A stretch of 64,000 bases of DNA from Collinsella sp. AF20-14LB (lineage in GTDB: Bacteria; Actinomycetota; Coriobacteriia; Coriobacteriales; Coriobacteriaceae). The notes under the pieces were generated by a model. The model had not been told where the DNA came from and ran no database searches. It saw only the letters and a list, made by a program, of their open reading frames with translations. The translations under genes and the position numbers were made by a program. The stretch's first letter is position 1, and every line of letters begins with the position of its first letter. Positions 52,073 through 61,413 of this stretch are shown piece after piece. Location: contig NZ_QRWD01000003.1 of the NCBI RefSeq assembly GCF_003459505.1, positions 102,671 to 166,670 of the forward strand, given 5' to 3'.

Positions 52073-53247
52073 TAAATGCTCTTCCTCCACACCATCTTGT
52101 CCACGACGCCGGTGTAGCTCTGGATGATCTTGACAACCTTGGTGGACACGGTCTCGTCGGCGTAGTCGGGAACGGGCGCCTCGGGCAGCGACCCCTCCGC
52201 ATCGAGCTCGACGGCAGTGTGGACGGCCTGCAGAAGACCCTTCTCGGAGATGCCGGCGAGCGTGAAGCACGCCTTGTCCAGCGCCTCGGGGCGCTCGGTG
52301 GAGGTACGGATGCACACCGCCGGGAACGGGCGGCCGACGCTCGCGAAGAAGCTGGACTCCTCGGGCAGGGTGCCGGAGTCCGACACCACCGCAAAGGCGT
52401 TCATCTGCAGGCAGTTGTAGTCGTGGAAGCCCATGGGCTCGTGCATGCGCACGCGCGGGTCCAGCTTGAAGCCGGTGGCCTCCAGGCGCTTGCGGGAGCG
52501 CGGGTGGCAGGAGTACAGGATCGGCATGTCGTATTTCTCCGCAAGCGCGTTGATGGCGGTGAACAGGCTCGCGAAGTTCGCCTCGGTGTCGATGTTCTCC
52601 TCGCGGTGGGCGGACAGCAGCATGTAGTGCTTGGGCTCCAGGCCGAGCTCGGTGAGGATGTCGGAGGTCTTGATCTTATCCAGATTTGCGCGCAGAACCT
52701 CCGCCATGGGCGAGCCCGTGACGTAGGTGCGCTCGGGGGCGCAGCCGGTGTCCTTGAGGTAGCGGCGGGCGTGCTCGGAGTAGGCCAGGTTGACGTCGGA
52801 GATCACGTCGACGATGCGGCGGTTGGTCTCCTCGGGCAGGCACTCGTCCTTGCAGCGGTTGCCCGCCTCCATGTGGAAGATGGGGATGTGGAGCCTCTTG
52901 GCCGCGATTGCCGACAGGCAGCTGTTGGTGTCGCCCAGGATCAGCAGCGCGTCGGGCTTCACCTCAACCATGAGCTTATAGCTCGCGGCGATGATGTTGC
53001 CCACGGTCTCGCCCAAGTCGGCGCCCACGGCGTCCAGGTAGACGTCGGGGTCTTCCAACGACAAGTCGCGGAAGAAGATGCCGTTGAGCGTGTAGTCGTA
53101 GTTCTGCCCGGTGTGCGCCAGCAGGCAGTCGAAGTGGCGGCGGCACTTCTTGATGACCTCGGACAGGCGGATGACCTCGGGGCGGGTGCCCACGATGATC
53201 AACAGCTTTAGGCGGCCGTCGTTATTAAAAGAAATATTGGAAGTCAT
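52072..53247 (-). CDS. fnlC: UDP-GlcNAc/UDP-4,6-dideoxy-sugar C2 epimerase (FnlC/WecB family)
   Basis: The 391-residue protein has the C2-epimerase signatures IVGTRPEVIRLSEVIKK, LAHTGQNYDY, LILGDTNSCLSAIAA, FHMEAGNRCKDECLPEETNRR and SAHREENID. With the FnlA- and FnlB-like enzymes upstream it would complete UDP-N-acetyl-L-fucosamine synthesis by C2 epimerisation. Alone it might be annotated WecB. The context points to FnlC. It is strongly GC-rich, in contrast to the GT4 genes on either side. Confidence 0.88.
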   Translation of the reverse strand: MTSNISFNNDGRLKLLIIVGTRPEVIRLSEVIKKCRRHFDCLLAHTGQNYDYTLNGIFFRDLSLEDPDVYLDAVGADLGETVGNIIAASYKLMVEVKPDALLILGDTNSCLSAIAAKRLHIPIFHMEAGNRCKDECLPEETNRRIVDVISDVNLAYSEHARRYLKDTGCAPERTYVTGSPMAEVLRANLDKIKTSDILTELGLEPKHYMLLSAHREENIDTEANFASLFTAINALAEKYDMPILYSCHPRSRKRLEATGFKLDPRVRMHEPMGFHDYNCLQMNAFAVVSDSGTLPEESSFFASVGRPFPAVCIRTSTERPEALDKACFTLAGISEKGLLQAVHTAVELDAEGSLPEAPVPDYADETVSTKVVKIIQSYTGVVDKMVWRKSI

Positions 53248-53268
53248 AGTTTTCCCTAAAAGCCGAGT

Positions 53269-54387
53269 CTAGTATTTAGCCAACAATAATGAGGCGGACA
53301 ACACGTCACCACATTCAACAAGTTTTGAATCGTCCCTATGCAAGGTCTCGGAGCATCCACCGACATCGTAACAAACGACCGGAACCCCACAAGCCTCAGC
53401 CTCAAGATTGACCGTAGGATAATTATCTTCGTATGTTGGATTGAATAAAACGGAGGCAGAACTATATAGTGAGGCCAACTCTATCTGAGAGTCGGTTCGC
53501 GGAATACCAACCACCCCCGGAGGTAGTTGCCTCATCTGCTTAGCACTCAGTCCAACCAAAACAATAGAATACTCGGACTTGTCAAGCTTATCCGCAAGGG
53601 CAAAAAAGTCTGAAAGACCCTTACGCTTGGACCATGGAGAGGCAACCCCTAAAATAATTTTCCTCGAATCAAGGCCGTATTTCTCCTTAACGCTAAAAAC
53701 CTCACTATTGGATCGTGGCTTAAAAACGTTGAGATCAATCGTATTGTGTACAACCTCAATCGGATACTTTGATAAATAGCTACAAGCGACCAGTCCAGCC
53801 AGCCATTTAGAAGGGGTAATGATAGTCATTCGATTGGAAGGCAGCGAAGTGAAAATCGAACGTTTGGCCTCGTAGCTCCATTTACATGATGCAGAATTAA
53901 TAGTTGGAGGATATCCCATAAGTTGAGGGCACCTCTTGGCGCCACATCCAGTTTTCCATTGATTGCAGCAAGAATAGGTGAAATAAGGGCAATGGCCGGT
54001 AAAAGCCCAGCAGTCGTGCAAAGTCCATACAACACGACAATCAGATCTAATCAACCATTTAAACAGTTTATCAATATTCAAATAGTAACCATGGAGGTTG
54101 TGCAAGTGAACCACGTCAGGACCGAACTCATCAAGACGATGAATCAACGCGTCGGTTTGCCTCACCGAATGAAAGCCCGCCTTACCGTCAAGGAGAGTAA
54201 GACCAACGTCAAGTATAAAATTAGCCGGTGACCCAAAACAGTATTCACTGACACTGCTCGCAGGCCTTCTTCTGCCCCAGCAAGCAAGCGATTCGTGTCC
54301 CTGATCAATAAGAGCAAGATGCTCCTTCATCATAATGCGCCCAGTGGATCCATTTGGAACGCTATTAATATGAGCGTATCTGGTCAA
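53269..54387 (-). CDS. GT4 family glycosyltransferase
   Basis: The 372-residue enzyme starts with TRYAHINSVPNGSTGRIMM, the glycine-rich N-terminus of many GT4 enzymes. It has HLHNLHGYYLN, WTLHDCWAFTGHCPYF with cysteines (CNQWKTGCGAKRCPQL) and a C-terminal donor site LGVASPWSKRKGLSDF and FNPTYEDNYPTVNLEAEACGVPVV. The HDCWAFTGHCPYF region is shared by capsular GT4 enzymes. The TTG at 54387 is chosen because the family starts there, although AGAGG is only about two bases away. It interrupts the fnl genes and is AT-rich. Confidence 0.87.
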   Translation of the reverse strand: MTRYAHINSVPNGSTGRIMMKEHLALIDQGHESLACWGRRRPASSVSEYCFGSPANFILDVGLTLLDGKAGFHSVRQTDALIHRLDEFGPDVVHLHNLHGYYLNIDKLFKWLIRSDCRVVWTLHDCWAFTGHCPYFTYSCCNQWKTGCGAKRCPQLMGYPPTINSASCKWSYEAKRSIFTSLPSNRMTIITPSKWLAGLVACSYLSKYPIEVVHNTIDLNVFKPRSNSEVFSVKEKYGLDSRKIILGVASPWSKRKGLSDFFALADKLDKSEYSIVLVGLSAKQMRQLPPGVVGIPRTDSQIELASLYSSASVLFNPTYEDNYPTVNLEAEACGVPVVCYDVGGCSETLHRDDSKLVECGDVLSASLLLAKY

Positions 54388-54392
54388 AACCT

Positions 54393-55610
54393 CTAGACTT
54401 CCTCGTAGTAAGTGTCGGGGTCCTCGGGGTCGAAGGGCTCGTTGGCCCACATGACCGTCACGAGGTCTTCGGTGCCGGACAGGTTGGTGATGGAGTGCGT
54501 GTAGCCGGGGACCATCTCCACGGCGCGCATGTCCGAACCCGAGACGATGTACTCGTCGACGGGGAGCGGGTTGCCGCCGGCATCCTCGCCCACCTTCCTC
54601 AGCTTGATGGAGGCGGTGCCGGAGACCACCAGGAACCTCTCCCACTTGCTCATGTGCCAGTGGTTGCCCTTGGTGATGCCGGGCTTCGAGACGTTGATGG
54701 AGACCTGGCCGCGCTCCGGCGTGCGCAGGAACTCGGTGAACGAGCCTCGTTCATCCATGTTGGGCTTAAGGCCGTAGGCGAAGCGGCCCGGCTCGTAGTA
54801 GGAAAGGAACGTGCTCCAGAGTTTCTTGGAGAAGGAGCCCTCGGAAAGGTCCGGCACCGAAAGCGTCTCGCGGCTGTCGCGGAAGCTGCCCAGCAGGTAG
54901 ACGATCTCGCCCAGGGTCCTCACGTCGGTTTCCGGGACGTAGCAGAACCCGTCGCCCTCGACGCGCTCCAGCCCCTCGTAGCCGCAGCGATGCTCGTTTC
55001 CGAGGAGGGCGCCCAGCATCTCGTCCACCAGGTCGTCGATGTAGAGGAGCTCGAGCTCGACATTGGGGTCGTTCACGGTGTAGGGGCGGCCGTTGGCGAT
55101 GGCGTCGCAGAAGGTCGCGACGGCGGAGTTGTAGCGCGGGCGGCACCACTTGCCGTAGAGGTTGGGGAAGCGGTAGATGAGCACCGGGGCGCCCGTGCGC
55201 TTCGAGTACTCCCGGAACAGGCCCTCCCCAGCGAGCTTCGACTCACCGTAGGCCGAGCCCTCGAAGCGGCCCGAGAGGCTCGCCTGCGCGGAGCTGGAGA
55301 GCATGACGGGGCACGTGTTGCCGTGTCGCTCGAGGGCGTCCAGCAGCGTGGAGGCGAACCCGAAGTTGCCCTCCATGAACTCGGACTGGTCCTTGGGGCG
55401 GTTGACGCCGGCCAGGTTGAAGACGAAGTCGGCTCGTGAGCAGTAGCCGTCCAGCTCCCCGGGCGTCGAGTCGACGTCGTACTCCATGACCTCGAGCGGG
55501 AGCAGGCCCGCGTATTTCTCGCGGCGGTCCTTGCCGTCGCGGATGTTCTTCAGCGCGCAGCAGAGGTTCTTCCCGACGAAGCCCTTCGCGCCGGTGACGA
55601 GGACGCGCAC
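54393..55610 (-). CDS. fnlB: FnlB/WbjC/CapF-type bifunctional epimerase-reductase
   Basis: The 405-residue enzyme joins an SDR domain (VLVTGAKGFVGKNLCCAL, YGESKLAGEGLFREYS) to a C-terminal cupin (KPGITKGNHWHMSKWERFLVVSG, then VPGYTHSITN). This is the CapF/WbjC architecture that epimerises and reduces the 4-keto sugar on the way to UDP-L-FucNAc. Start is GTG at 55610, one base after the fnlA stop. Very GC-rich, like fnlA and fnlC. Confidence 0.9.
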   Translation of the reverse strand: MRVLVTGAKGFVGKNLCCALKNIRDGKDRREKYAGLLPLEVMEYDVDSTPGELDGYCSRADFVFNLAGVNRPKDQSEFMEGNFGFASTLLDALERHGNTCPVMLSSSAQASLSGRFEGSAYGESKLAGEGLFREYSKRTGAPVLIYRFPNLYGKWCRPRYNSAVATFCDAIANGRPYTVNDPNVELELLYIDDLVDEMLGALLGNEHRCGYEGLERVEGDGFCYVPETDVRTLGEIVYLLGSFRDSRETLSVPDLSEGSFSKKLWSTFLSYYEPGRFAYGLKPNMDERGSFTEFLRTPERGQVSINVSKPGITKGNHWHMSKWERFLVVSGTASIKLRKVGEDAGGNPLPVDEYIVSGSDMRAVEMVPGYTHSITNLSGTEDLVTVMWANEPFDPEDPDTYYEEV

Positions 55611-55611
55611 C

Positions 55612-56667
55612 CTACTGCACCGCCTCGTGCTCGCGGCCCTCGAGCGCAAGCTGCACGTACTCGGCGGTCTTGATCTTGGCGATGGTGCCCTCCACGTCGA
55701 GCCTCTCGGTGTTGTGGGAGGTGTAGGACTCGTCGGCCTGGGTCTCCACCTCGCCGTCGACGACGAACTTGTCGTAGTTCAGGTCGCGCGAGTCGCAGGC
55801 CACGCGGTAGTAGCCGCCCATGTCCTCGGCGCGCAGGCGCTCCTCGCGGGTCATGAGGGTCTCGAAGAGCTTCTCGCCGTGGCGGGTGCCGATCACCTGG
55901 GTGCCCACGCGGCCGAAGACCTCCTGGACCGCCTCGGCGAGGTCGCCGATGGTCGACGCCGGCGCCTTCTGGATGAACAGGTCGCCGGGGTTGGCGTGCT
56001 CGAAGGCGAACTGCACCAGGTCGACCGCCTCGTCCAGGTTCATGAGGAAGCGGGTCATGTTGGGGTCGGTGACCGTGAGCGGCTCGCCCTTGCGGATGCG
56101 GTCGATGAACAGCGGGATGACCGAGCCGCGCGAGCACATGACGTTGCCGTAGCGGGTGCAGCAGATGGTGGTGCGGCCGGCGCCGTTGCGGGCGTTGGCG
56201 TAGATGATGGACTCCATCATGGCCTTGGACTTGCCCATGGCGTTGATGGGGTATGCCGCCTTGTCGGTGGACAGGCACACGACGCGGTCCACGCCCTCGT
56301 CGATGGCGGCGTGGAGCACGTTGTCCGTGCCGATGACGTTGGTGCGCACGGCCTCCATGGGGAAGAACTCGCAGGAGGGCACCTGCTTCAAGGCGGCGGC
56401 GTGGAAGATGTAGTCCACGCCGTGCATGGCATCGCGCACGCTCTGGGCGTTGCGGACGTCGCCGATGAAGAAGCGCACCTTGGAGGCGAGCTCGGGCGAC
56501 TTCTCCTGCAGGCGGTGGCGCATGTCGTCCTGCTTCTTCTCGTCGCGGGAGAAGATGCGGATCTCGGCCAGGTCGGTATTCATGAAGTGCTTGAGCACGG
56601 TGTTGCCGAACGAGCCGGTGCCTCCCGTGATCATGAGGGTCTTGTCCTTGAATACGCTATCGCACAT
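55612..56667 (-). CDS. fnlA: FnlA/CapE-type UDP-GlcNAc 4,6-dehydratase/5-epimerase
   Basis: The 351-residue SDR enzyme has LMITGGTGSFGNTVLKHF, DVRNAQSVRDAM, HAAALKQVPSCEFFPMEAV and INAMGKSKAMME, where Met replaces the usual catalytic Tyr, as in FlaA1/CapE-type inverting dehydratases. It starts the UDP-L-FucNAc branch from UDP-GlcNAc. The ATG at 56667 has GGAG upstream. A TTG four codons earlier overlaps that site. With fnlB and fnlC it forms the expected three-enzyme set, but a foreign GT4 gene lies between fnlB and fnlC. Confidence 0.9.
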   Translation of the reverse strand: MCDSVFKDKTLMITGGTGSFGNTVLKHFMNTDLAEIRIFSRDEKKQDDMRHRLQEKSPELASKVRFFIGDVRNAQSVRDAMHGVDYIFHAAALKQVPSCEFFPMEAVRTNVIGTDNVLHAAIDEGVDRVVCLSTDKAAYPINAMGKSKAMMESIIYANARNGAGRTTICCTRYGNVMCSRGSVIPLFIDRIRKGEPLTVTDPNMTRFLMNLDEAVDLVQFAFEHANPGDLFIQKAPASTIGDLAEAVQEVFGRVGTQVIGTRHGEKLFETLMTREERLRAEDMGGYYRVACDSRDLNYDKFVVDGEVETQADESYTSHNTERLDVEGTIAKIKTAEYVQLALEGREHEAVQ

Positions 56668-56915
56668 TTCAAGCTCCAATTAAATAAACTAAAGGTGAAT
56701 GAATCTTAAAAACCTTAGTCGATGCTTAACCTACTAATACGTTTCTTATCCTAAACGAAAAGACGACTGCTGCACATAAATTAGAATTAAAAAGCTTTTA
56801 TACCTGCGCTAAAACTGATAACTCCCCCAATTAGCGTTGAAGAAGTCATTACGGGTGGATATATAGTCTCAGCCAAACACTTTTGTATCTAAGTATTTAA
56901 CGAATCTCTGATGCA

Positions 56916-58118
56916 CTATTTCCGAATAATGCAAGGAAGCATCGCGACACATCCGACAAGATAAGCAAGCGAAATTGCGGCACTCGTTCCGTTAGGTCCA
57001 AATAGCCGAATCAATAAGCTAGAAAGGGGGACGGCAACGATTAAAGCAACTAAATTACCAACAAGATTACCAGCCATCTTTCTCTTAACAATCGTCAGGT
57101 CGGAAAAGAAGCCGATAAACGCCGTAAGCAGCGAGCTAATAACCGCACCGTATAGCAAAAAAGAGTACTGATGAATTTGGTCACCAAAAATTAGTCCCAA
57201 CAAGTAGTCGCCGCAGATAAAACAAGCGAACAGAATAACAATGGACAAAACTAGAGCACCAAGAACGACCTTCATCAACATAGCATTAAATGTTTTATTA
57301 TCCCCCGACTCACTAGCGCTCGCAAAAACGCCGAGCAAAGGGGCATAGGCATTAGCAGCACCCGCCTGAACGATTGCCGCAGGAGAACACACCGAGGAAT
57401 AAACGCCCAACATTGAGGCACCCAGTACGGTAGCAAGTTCTTGACGCGAAACGGATGTAACCGCAGCACAACAAAAAACCCCAACCGTAGCGGGAAGACA
57501 CTTATAAAACAGTTCAGACATCGCCTTGAACCTGAAAGAAGGAACGATCGTGTCGAAATTAGAAGCCCAACGTGCATCAACAATCATCACGGGGAGAGAC
57601 ACCGCGATCATCAGAACAATACTCAATACAAGAGAATGTGAGATATACATTCCGGCGCAAAACACCAGAAGAGACAAAATACCTCTCAGTAGCATCGACA
57701 TGCCACAATAAAACATATTTCCCGCTTTTTGATCAATGCCATGGAACACATCAACCATAACTTCAATTGACTTATATATGCAATAGAGGTACACGGGGAG
57801 AAGGGAAGACTGCTGACAGGTAAAGAATGCATAAGGTAATACGAAAACAAATCCCAACACTATTGTGCTTAAACGAAAACCAATGTATTCCCCTGAAGAA
57901 TACTCACATGAAAGATCGGATACTTGAAAGGATCGAATCTTATATAAACCGATCGGAACAAATAGATTGCTGATTGTCATTGCCAAAGATAAATCACCAG
58001 CATAGGTAAAATCCGACGATAGTCGAACTACAGCAACTGTCGTTAACCACTGGCAAGCAAGGTATGCAATAGAGCCAACGGTATTCCATGTAATGTTTTT
58101 CTTTAAATTATCAGTCAA
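56916..58118 (-). CDS. wzx: Wzx-type oligosaccharide flippase
   Basis: The 400-residue protein has about 12 membrane helices in the layout of polysaccharide flippases (NITWNTVGSIAYLACQWLTTV near the N-terminus). It would move the lipid-linked repeat unit to the outer face. Start is TTG at 58118 with only a weak upstream site, so the exact start is uncertain. It is AT-rich and lies between the amidase gene and the fnl genes on the same strand. The 248 bases between it and fnlA are AT-rich and show no clear signal. Confidence 0.82.
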   Translation of the reverse strand: MTDNLKKNITWNTVGSIAYLACQWLTTVAVVRLSSDFTYAGDLSLAMTISNLFVPIGLYKIRSFQVSDLSCEYSSGEYIGFRLSTIVLGFVFVLPYAFFTCQQSSLLPVYLYCIYKSIEVMVDVFHGIDQKAGNMFYCGMSMLLRGILSLLVFCAGMYISHSLVLSIVLMIAVSLPVMIVDARWASNFDTIVPSFRFKAMSELFYKCLPATVGVFCCAAVTSVSRQELATVLGASMLGVYSSVCSPAAIVQAGAANAYAPLLGVFASASESGDNKTFNAMLMKVVLGALVLSIVILFACFICGDYLLGLIFGDQIHQYSFLLYGAVISSLLTAFIGFFSDLTIVKRKMAGNLVGNLVALIVAVPLSSLLIRLFGPNGTSAAISLAYLVGCVAMLPCIIRK

Positions 58119-58153
58119 ATTAACCCAATCGGTTTTAGATCTTATTAAATAGC

Positions 58154-60934
58154 CTAACCAATTACCTCTTTAGCGATTGCATCAATGCTTTCACCATATC
58201 CAACGCCAGGAACAGCCCATTTACCATTTAAATCAATGGTTCTCGGAGCGCAACCACGACTGACATATTTAAAGCGAGCGTCAATACACGGATTGACCAA
58301 GGGCTTCGTAGAACCATACGCCTTTAGATGTTGGACCTGCGCCCGCAGTCCCTCACGAACAGATCCGAAGCTATAGCCTGGGTTACCAGCCCCCGTGGCA
58401 CCAAGGCCTCCAAAATTACACTGATCAGGCTGAACCAAATTGCCAAACTTTAGATACCCAGTTTCTTTCATCACCTGTCCATATAAAACCTCAGGTGAGA
58501 CGCCTTCCGACTGAGCCTCTTCATATAGAATTCTGCAGAAATCTCTAATGTTCGACGCTCCCCTATCCGTATACACGGCTGAAGGGAATCCTTTAGTACC
58601 CACAGTCTTTGTGAACTGATTGGCAGCATCTAGATAGGTTGAATAGGCGGGCGACATAATAAGGCCTTCATATCCAGTCATACTTGCGCCATTACGCCCC
58701 TCCTTAATGCCGCAATTTAAATAGTGAATGTAATAGCTCTTCAGGTTCAGCCCGAAAGCCTTCCTCAGGTCCGTATAACGATTTCGATAGCCGTAAACGT
58801 CGAAGGACTCGCTCCCGCGCCGGCCCTCAGCCATGCCGCAGCTGACGAAATGGCGCAGCACGGCAGCATCGTCAACGAACCTCAAACCGCCCTTGACGGC
58901 TGTAAAGGCGTTCAGGACGTCACCGTTGTTGGAGGTATAGAAGTGGAAATCGTAAACGGGGGAATAATCGGTACCGCCCTGCGAAACGACAGCGCCCGCG
59001 AGGGAATCACATCCGATCGCGATCCTCCCCTCAGCGCGACCGCTGCTGAGGTAATGGCCATAAAGAGCGGTGAGGTTGGCACCGAACGCGCGACGCAGGT
59101 CGGGGTATCTGTTGTAATAGCTCAGCACGTCGAAGGACTCGCTCCCGCGCCGGCCCTCAGCCATGCCGCAGCTGACGAAATGGCGCAGCACGGCAGCATC
59201 GTCAATCATTACAACGCCAGCGGGGCTTCGTTTAGAAAAAGCGTTGCGAATATCTTCGTTATTCGATAGATAAAATGAGGGATCATAGACGGATGAATAA
59301 TCAACACCATTGATAGTCGTAGCGTATCCCTCGATCTTTGAGCATCTGGTCCCATGCCTTCCTTCTGCTTTTCCTGCCGTAACGTAATGCTCATAGTACT
59401 TAACTAAATCAAAGCCAAAGGAAGCTCTTAAATCTGGATACTCATTAAAATAACTCTGTACATCAAAAGTGGCAGAGCCGCGCCTACCTTCGCTCATGCC
59501 ATAGTTAATAAAATGGTCTAGAGCTAAATCGCTATTTCCAGCCGTAGCTTTGGCAACGTCGGGATAATGCGACAAATAGTAATTAGCATCGAATACGGAA
59601 GAATAGTCGAGCCAAGTTGACTTAGGAAATTGCGCAATGATCGCATCGGCATCGGCTTCGCCAAGACGCCTACAGCCCTCATCGCTAAAATAATTTAACA
59701 CGTCCCCCGCATTAGAAATAAAGCCATGCTCGATTAGGATGCCGGGAATACCTTGTTCGCGGGCACAACGGATGACCGCGAACTCATCTCCAACTTCCAT
59801 CTGGAATACACCGCGATAGCTGAGCCCCATAGAAGCGAGGTTGTTCATAACTTTATTCGCGAGCTCGACGGAAACTTGCGTGTAATCATATTCATTGGCA
59901 GTGGGGGCATATACCTCAGCGCCATGGGCAACAGGCGAACCGGAATTAATATGGAAGCTAACAAAGGCCTGCGCACCTTGACTCACGCATCGTTGGACAC
60001 GATAAAGGTAATCATTTCCGGAGTAGCCACCGCTTTGCTCGCGCGCAAGAACGACTTTAAAACCATACGCCTCAAGCTTATTCTTGCAAGCAGCAACAAT
60101 CTTCCAAGTTAGATCCGCTTCACTCTTTCCATTTCCTTGCGCACCGGGATCAGTGCCGCCATGGCCAGCATCAAGGGCAATTACCCGTACGTTTTTTCGA
60201 GCCGAGCGCGCAGCATAAGTAGAAATGCCGTCCGGTGAATCGGCACACTCCAACGCCTGTTTGATGGATTGAGCCTCAACAGCATTGCCTTCGCCGTCTG
60301 CATAGTAAACGGAAGTGCCCTCGGAATTAGCAGAGCTCTCAACAACCGCAAAAGAATAATCCCTGTCAGAGAGATCAATCTCATGTTCAGCATCGTCGCC
60401 CTGCAGAACATAGGTTATTGAAGTAAGAAAGTATGTATTGAGATCTAGCTTCGAGCCAAATGTAAATGCGGCAGAATTTACAGCCTGCGCGGAAGCATTA
60501 ACAGCTCCCTGAACTCCGTTGGCGCTCACATAGTTTAGCGTTGCGGAGGCGATGGTATCGCTGTCATTAGGAGTTGCAAACGCGACGACTTGGTCAGCCC
60601 CACTGATAAGGTTCGGGTAGGCAATATATATATATTGGAAGGAAGAATCAGTCGATTCGGCTTGCGGTTCAACCAAAGAAGCATCTACACCGAAATCCTC
60701 ATCAGCCGCCTCGTCAACATCCACCGGCAACGACTGCTCGACAGTCATGTCTCCGTCGGCAGGGCCCTCGTCACGTGAAGCTACGCCACCGTCTGCGGAC
60801 GCCGCATCTGATGTAATATTCACTGATCGTACGCTATTCACAGCATAAGCAGCGGCTACAGGACTCATCAAGGGCGAAATCGTCAAAAGAACAGCTAAAG
60901 AAAACGCTGCTGAGGCACGCAATGCCTTTTTCAT
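58154..60934 (-). CDS. Secreted N-acetylmuramoyl-L-alanine amidase with tandem repeats and a glucosaminidase-like domain
   Basis: The 926-residue protein has a signal peptide (residues 1-33, cleavage near AAAYA) and an Asp/Ser/Glu-rich N-terminal region. An Amidase_3 domain follows (about 248-437) with zinc and catalytic residues H258, E272, H328 and E402. About three tandem units (roughly 443-750) then repeat DYSSVFD.., ..AVLRHFVSCGMAEGRRGSESFDV and ..NRYPDLRRAFG. The C-terminal part (about 765-926) has MKETGYL (E824) and CNFGGLGATGAGNPG, like glucosaminidase domains. It would cut peptidoglycan at two bond types outside the cell. GGGGGA precedes the ATG. It leads the minus-strand glycan operon. 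Confidence 0.88.
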   Translation of the reverse strand: MKKALRASAAFSLAVLLTISPLMSPVAAAYAVNSVRSVNITSDAASADGGVASRDEGPADGDMTVEQSLPVDVDEAADEDFGVDASLVEPQAESTDSSFQYIYIAYPNLISGADQVVAFATPNDSDTIASATLNYVSANGVQGAVNASAQAVNSAAFTFGSKLDLNTYFLTSITYVLQGDDAEHEIDLSDRDYSFAVVESSANSEGTSVYYADGEGNAVEAQSIKQALECADSPDGISTYAARSARKNVRVIALDAGHGGTDPGAQGNGKSEADLTWKIVAACKNKLEAYGFKVVLAREQSGGYSGNDYLYRVQRCVSQGAQAFVSFHINSGSPVAHGAEVYAPTANEYDYTQVSVELANKVMNNLASMGLSYRGVFQMEVGDEFAVIRCAREQGIPGILIEHGFISNAGDVLNYFSDEGCRRLGEADADAIIAQFPKSTWLDYSSVFDANYYLSHYPDVAKATAGNSDLALDHFINYGMSEGRRGSATFDVQSYFNEYPDLRASFGFDLVKYYEHYVTAGKAEGRHGTRCSKIEGYATTINGVDYSSVYDPSFYLSNNEDIRNAFSKRSPAGVVMIDDAAVLRHFVSCGMAEGRRGSESFDVLSYYNRYPDLRRAFGANLTALYGHYLSSGRAEGRIAIGCDSLAGAVVSQGGTDYSPVYDFHFYTSNNGDVLNAFTAVKGGLRFVDDAAVLRHFVSCGMAEGRRGSESFDVYGYRNRYTDLRKAFGLNLKSYYIHYLNCGIKEGRNGASMTGYEGLIMSPAYSTYLDAANQFTKTVGTKGFPSAVYTDRGASNIRDFCRILYEEAQSEGVSPEVLYGQVMKETGYLKFGNLVQPDQCNFGGLGATGAGNPGYSFGSVREGLRAQVQHLKAYGSTKPLVNPCIDARFKYVSRGCAPRTIDLNGKWAVPGVGYGESIDAIAKEVIG
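58797..58875. repeat. 79-nt direct repeat, copy A (within the amidase gene)
   Basis: This segment is identical to 59127-59205, exactly 330 bases (110 codons) away and in frame. It encodes the DDAAVLRHFVSCGMAEGRRG part of the repeat unit. It is much richer in GC than the flanking parts of the gene. Confidence 0.95.
59127..59205. repeat. 79-nt direct repeat, copy B (within the amidase gene)
   Basis: Identical to 58797-58875. Perfect DNA identity, while the surrounding repeat units differ, points to recent duplication or gene conversion and could support changes in repeat number by recombination. Confidence 0.95.
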
Positions 60935-61413
60935 ATCGTATCCCCCATCACAAATAATGATACTAATGTTGCATTATCTTACAATCTCTTCCGTATCGGA
61001 AGTCCAGTTATACAAGAGAATTGTTATAAAAGCAGATGGGAGACTGCTCCTATAAAAGATAGCAGGCGTACTCAGCGGGCTTTATTTCGTTCTTCCATTG
61101 ACGCAGCGTTAAACTTTAGCTTTTAAATCAATAAGCAGCGCCCCAAACAACGCAAGCACCTGTGACACGAAAAATTCCTGAAGCAGGCAATTCGTCGTAA
61201 TTCGCCTAAGCTCACGGCCGCGAAATACAGCAAAATGCCCCAATGTTTCGCTTGCATCAGAGGCGGCTGGGGCTTCATCGTCAGAATAATCTCGCCAGTT
61301 GCTTTTGGCAAAGCAAGACGCGATCTCCACGAATCAAACACCAGCAGTGTAGCAAAGCCCAACGCCTCCACAGCTCTTGAGCACCTTATACCGAACCTTG
61401 GCACCACTCCTCT
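60935..61413. other. Non-coding stretch upstream of the amidase gene
   Basis: No credible gene was found. The part near the amidase has the palindrome CTTCCG-TAT-CGGAAG (60988-61002), about 55 bases before the ATG, in a plausible operator position. A TAAGATAAT -10-like stretch lies between them on the minus strand, without a good -35. The part from 61070 to 61400 is GC-mixed and holds only short overlapping frames. Confidence 0.5.
60988..61002. promoter_or_regulatory. Palindrome CTTCCG-N3-CGGAAG upstream of the amidase gene
   Basis: A perfect six-base inverted repeat with a three-base spacer lies just upstream of the presumed -10 region of the amidase-led operon, where a dimeric regulator could bind. 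There is no other evidence. Confidence 0.35.

Noticed and set aside
55486..56709. Long plus-strand frame opposite fnlA and fnlB
   Set aside because: Shadow frame with Val/Gly/Leu/His-rich sequence. The minus-strand enzymes are unambiguous.
58797..59205. CRISPR-like repeats in the amidase region
   Set aside because: Only two copies, 330 bases apart and in frame within a coding repeat. No cas genes are present.
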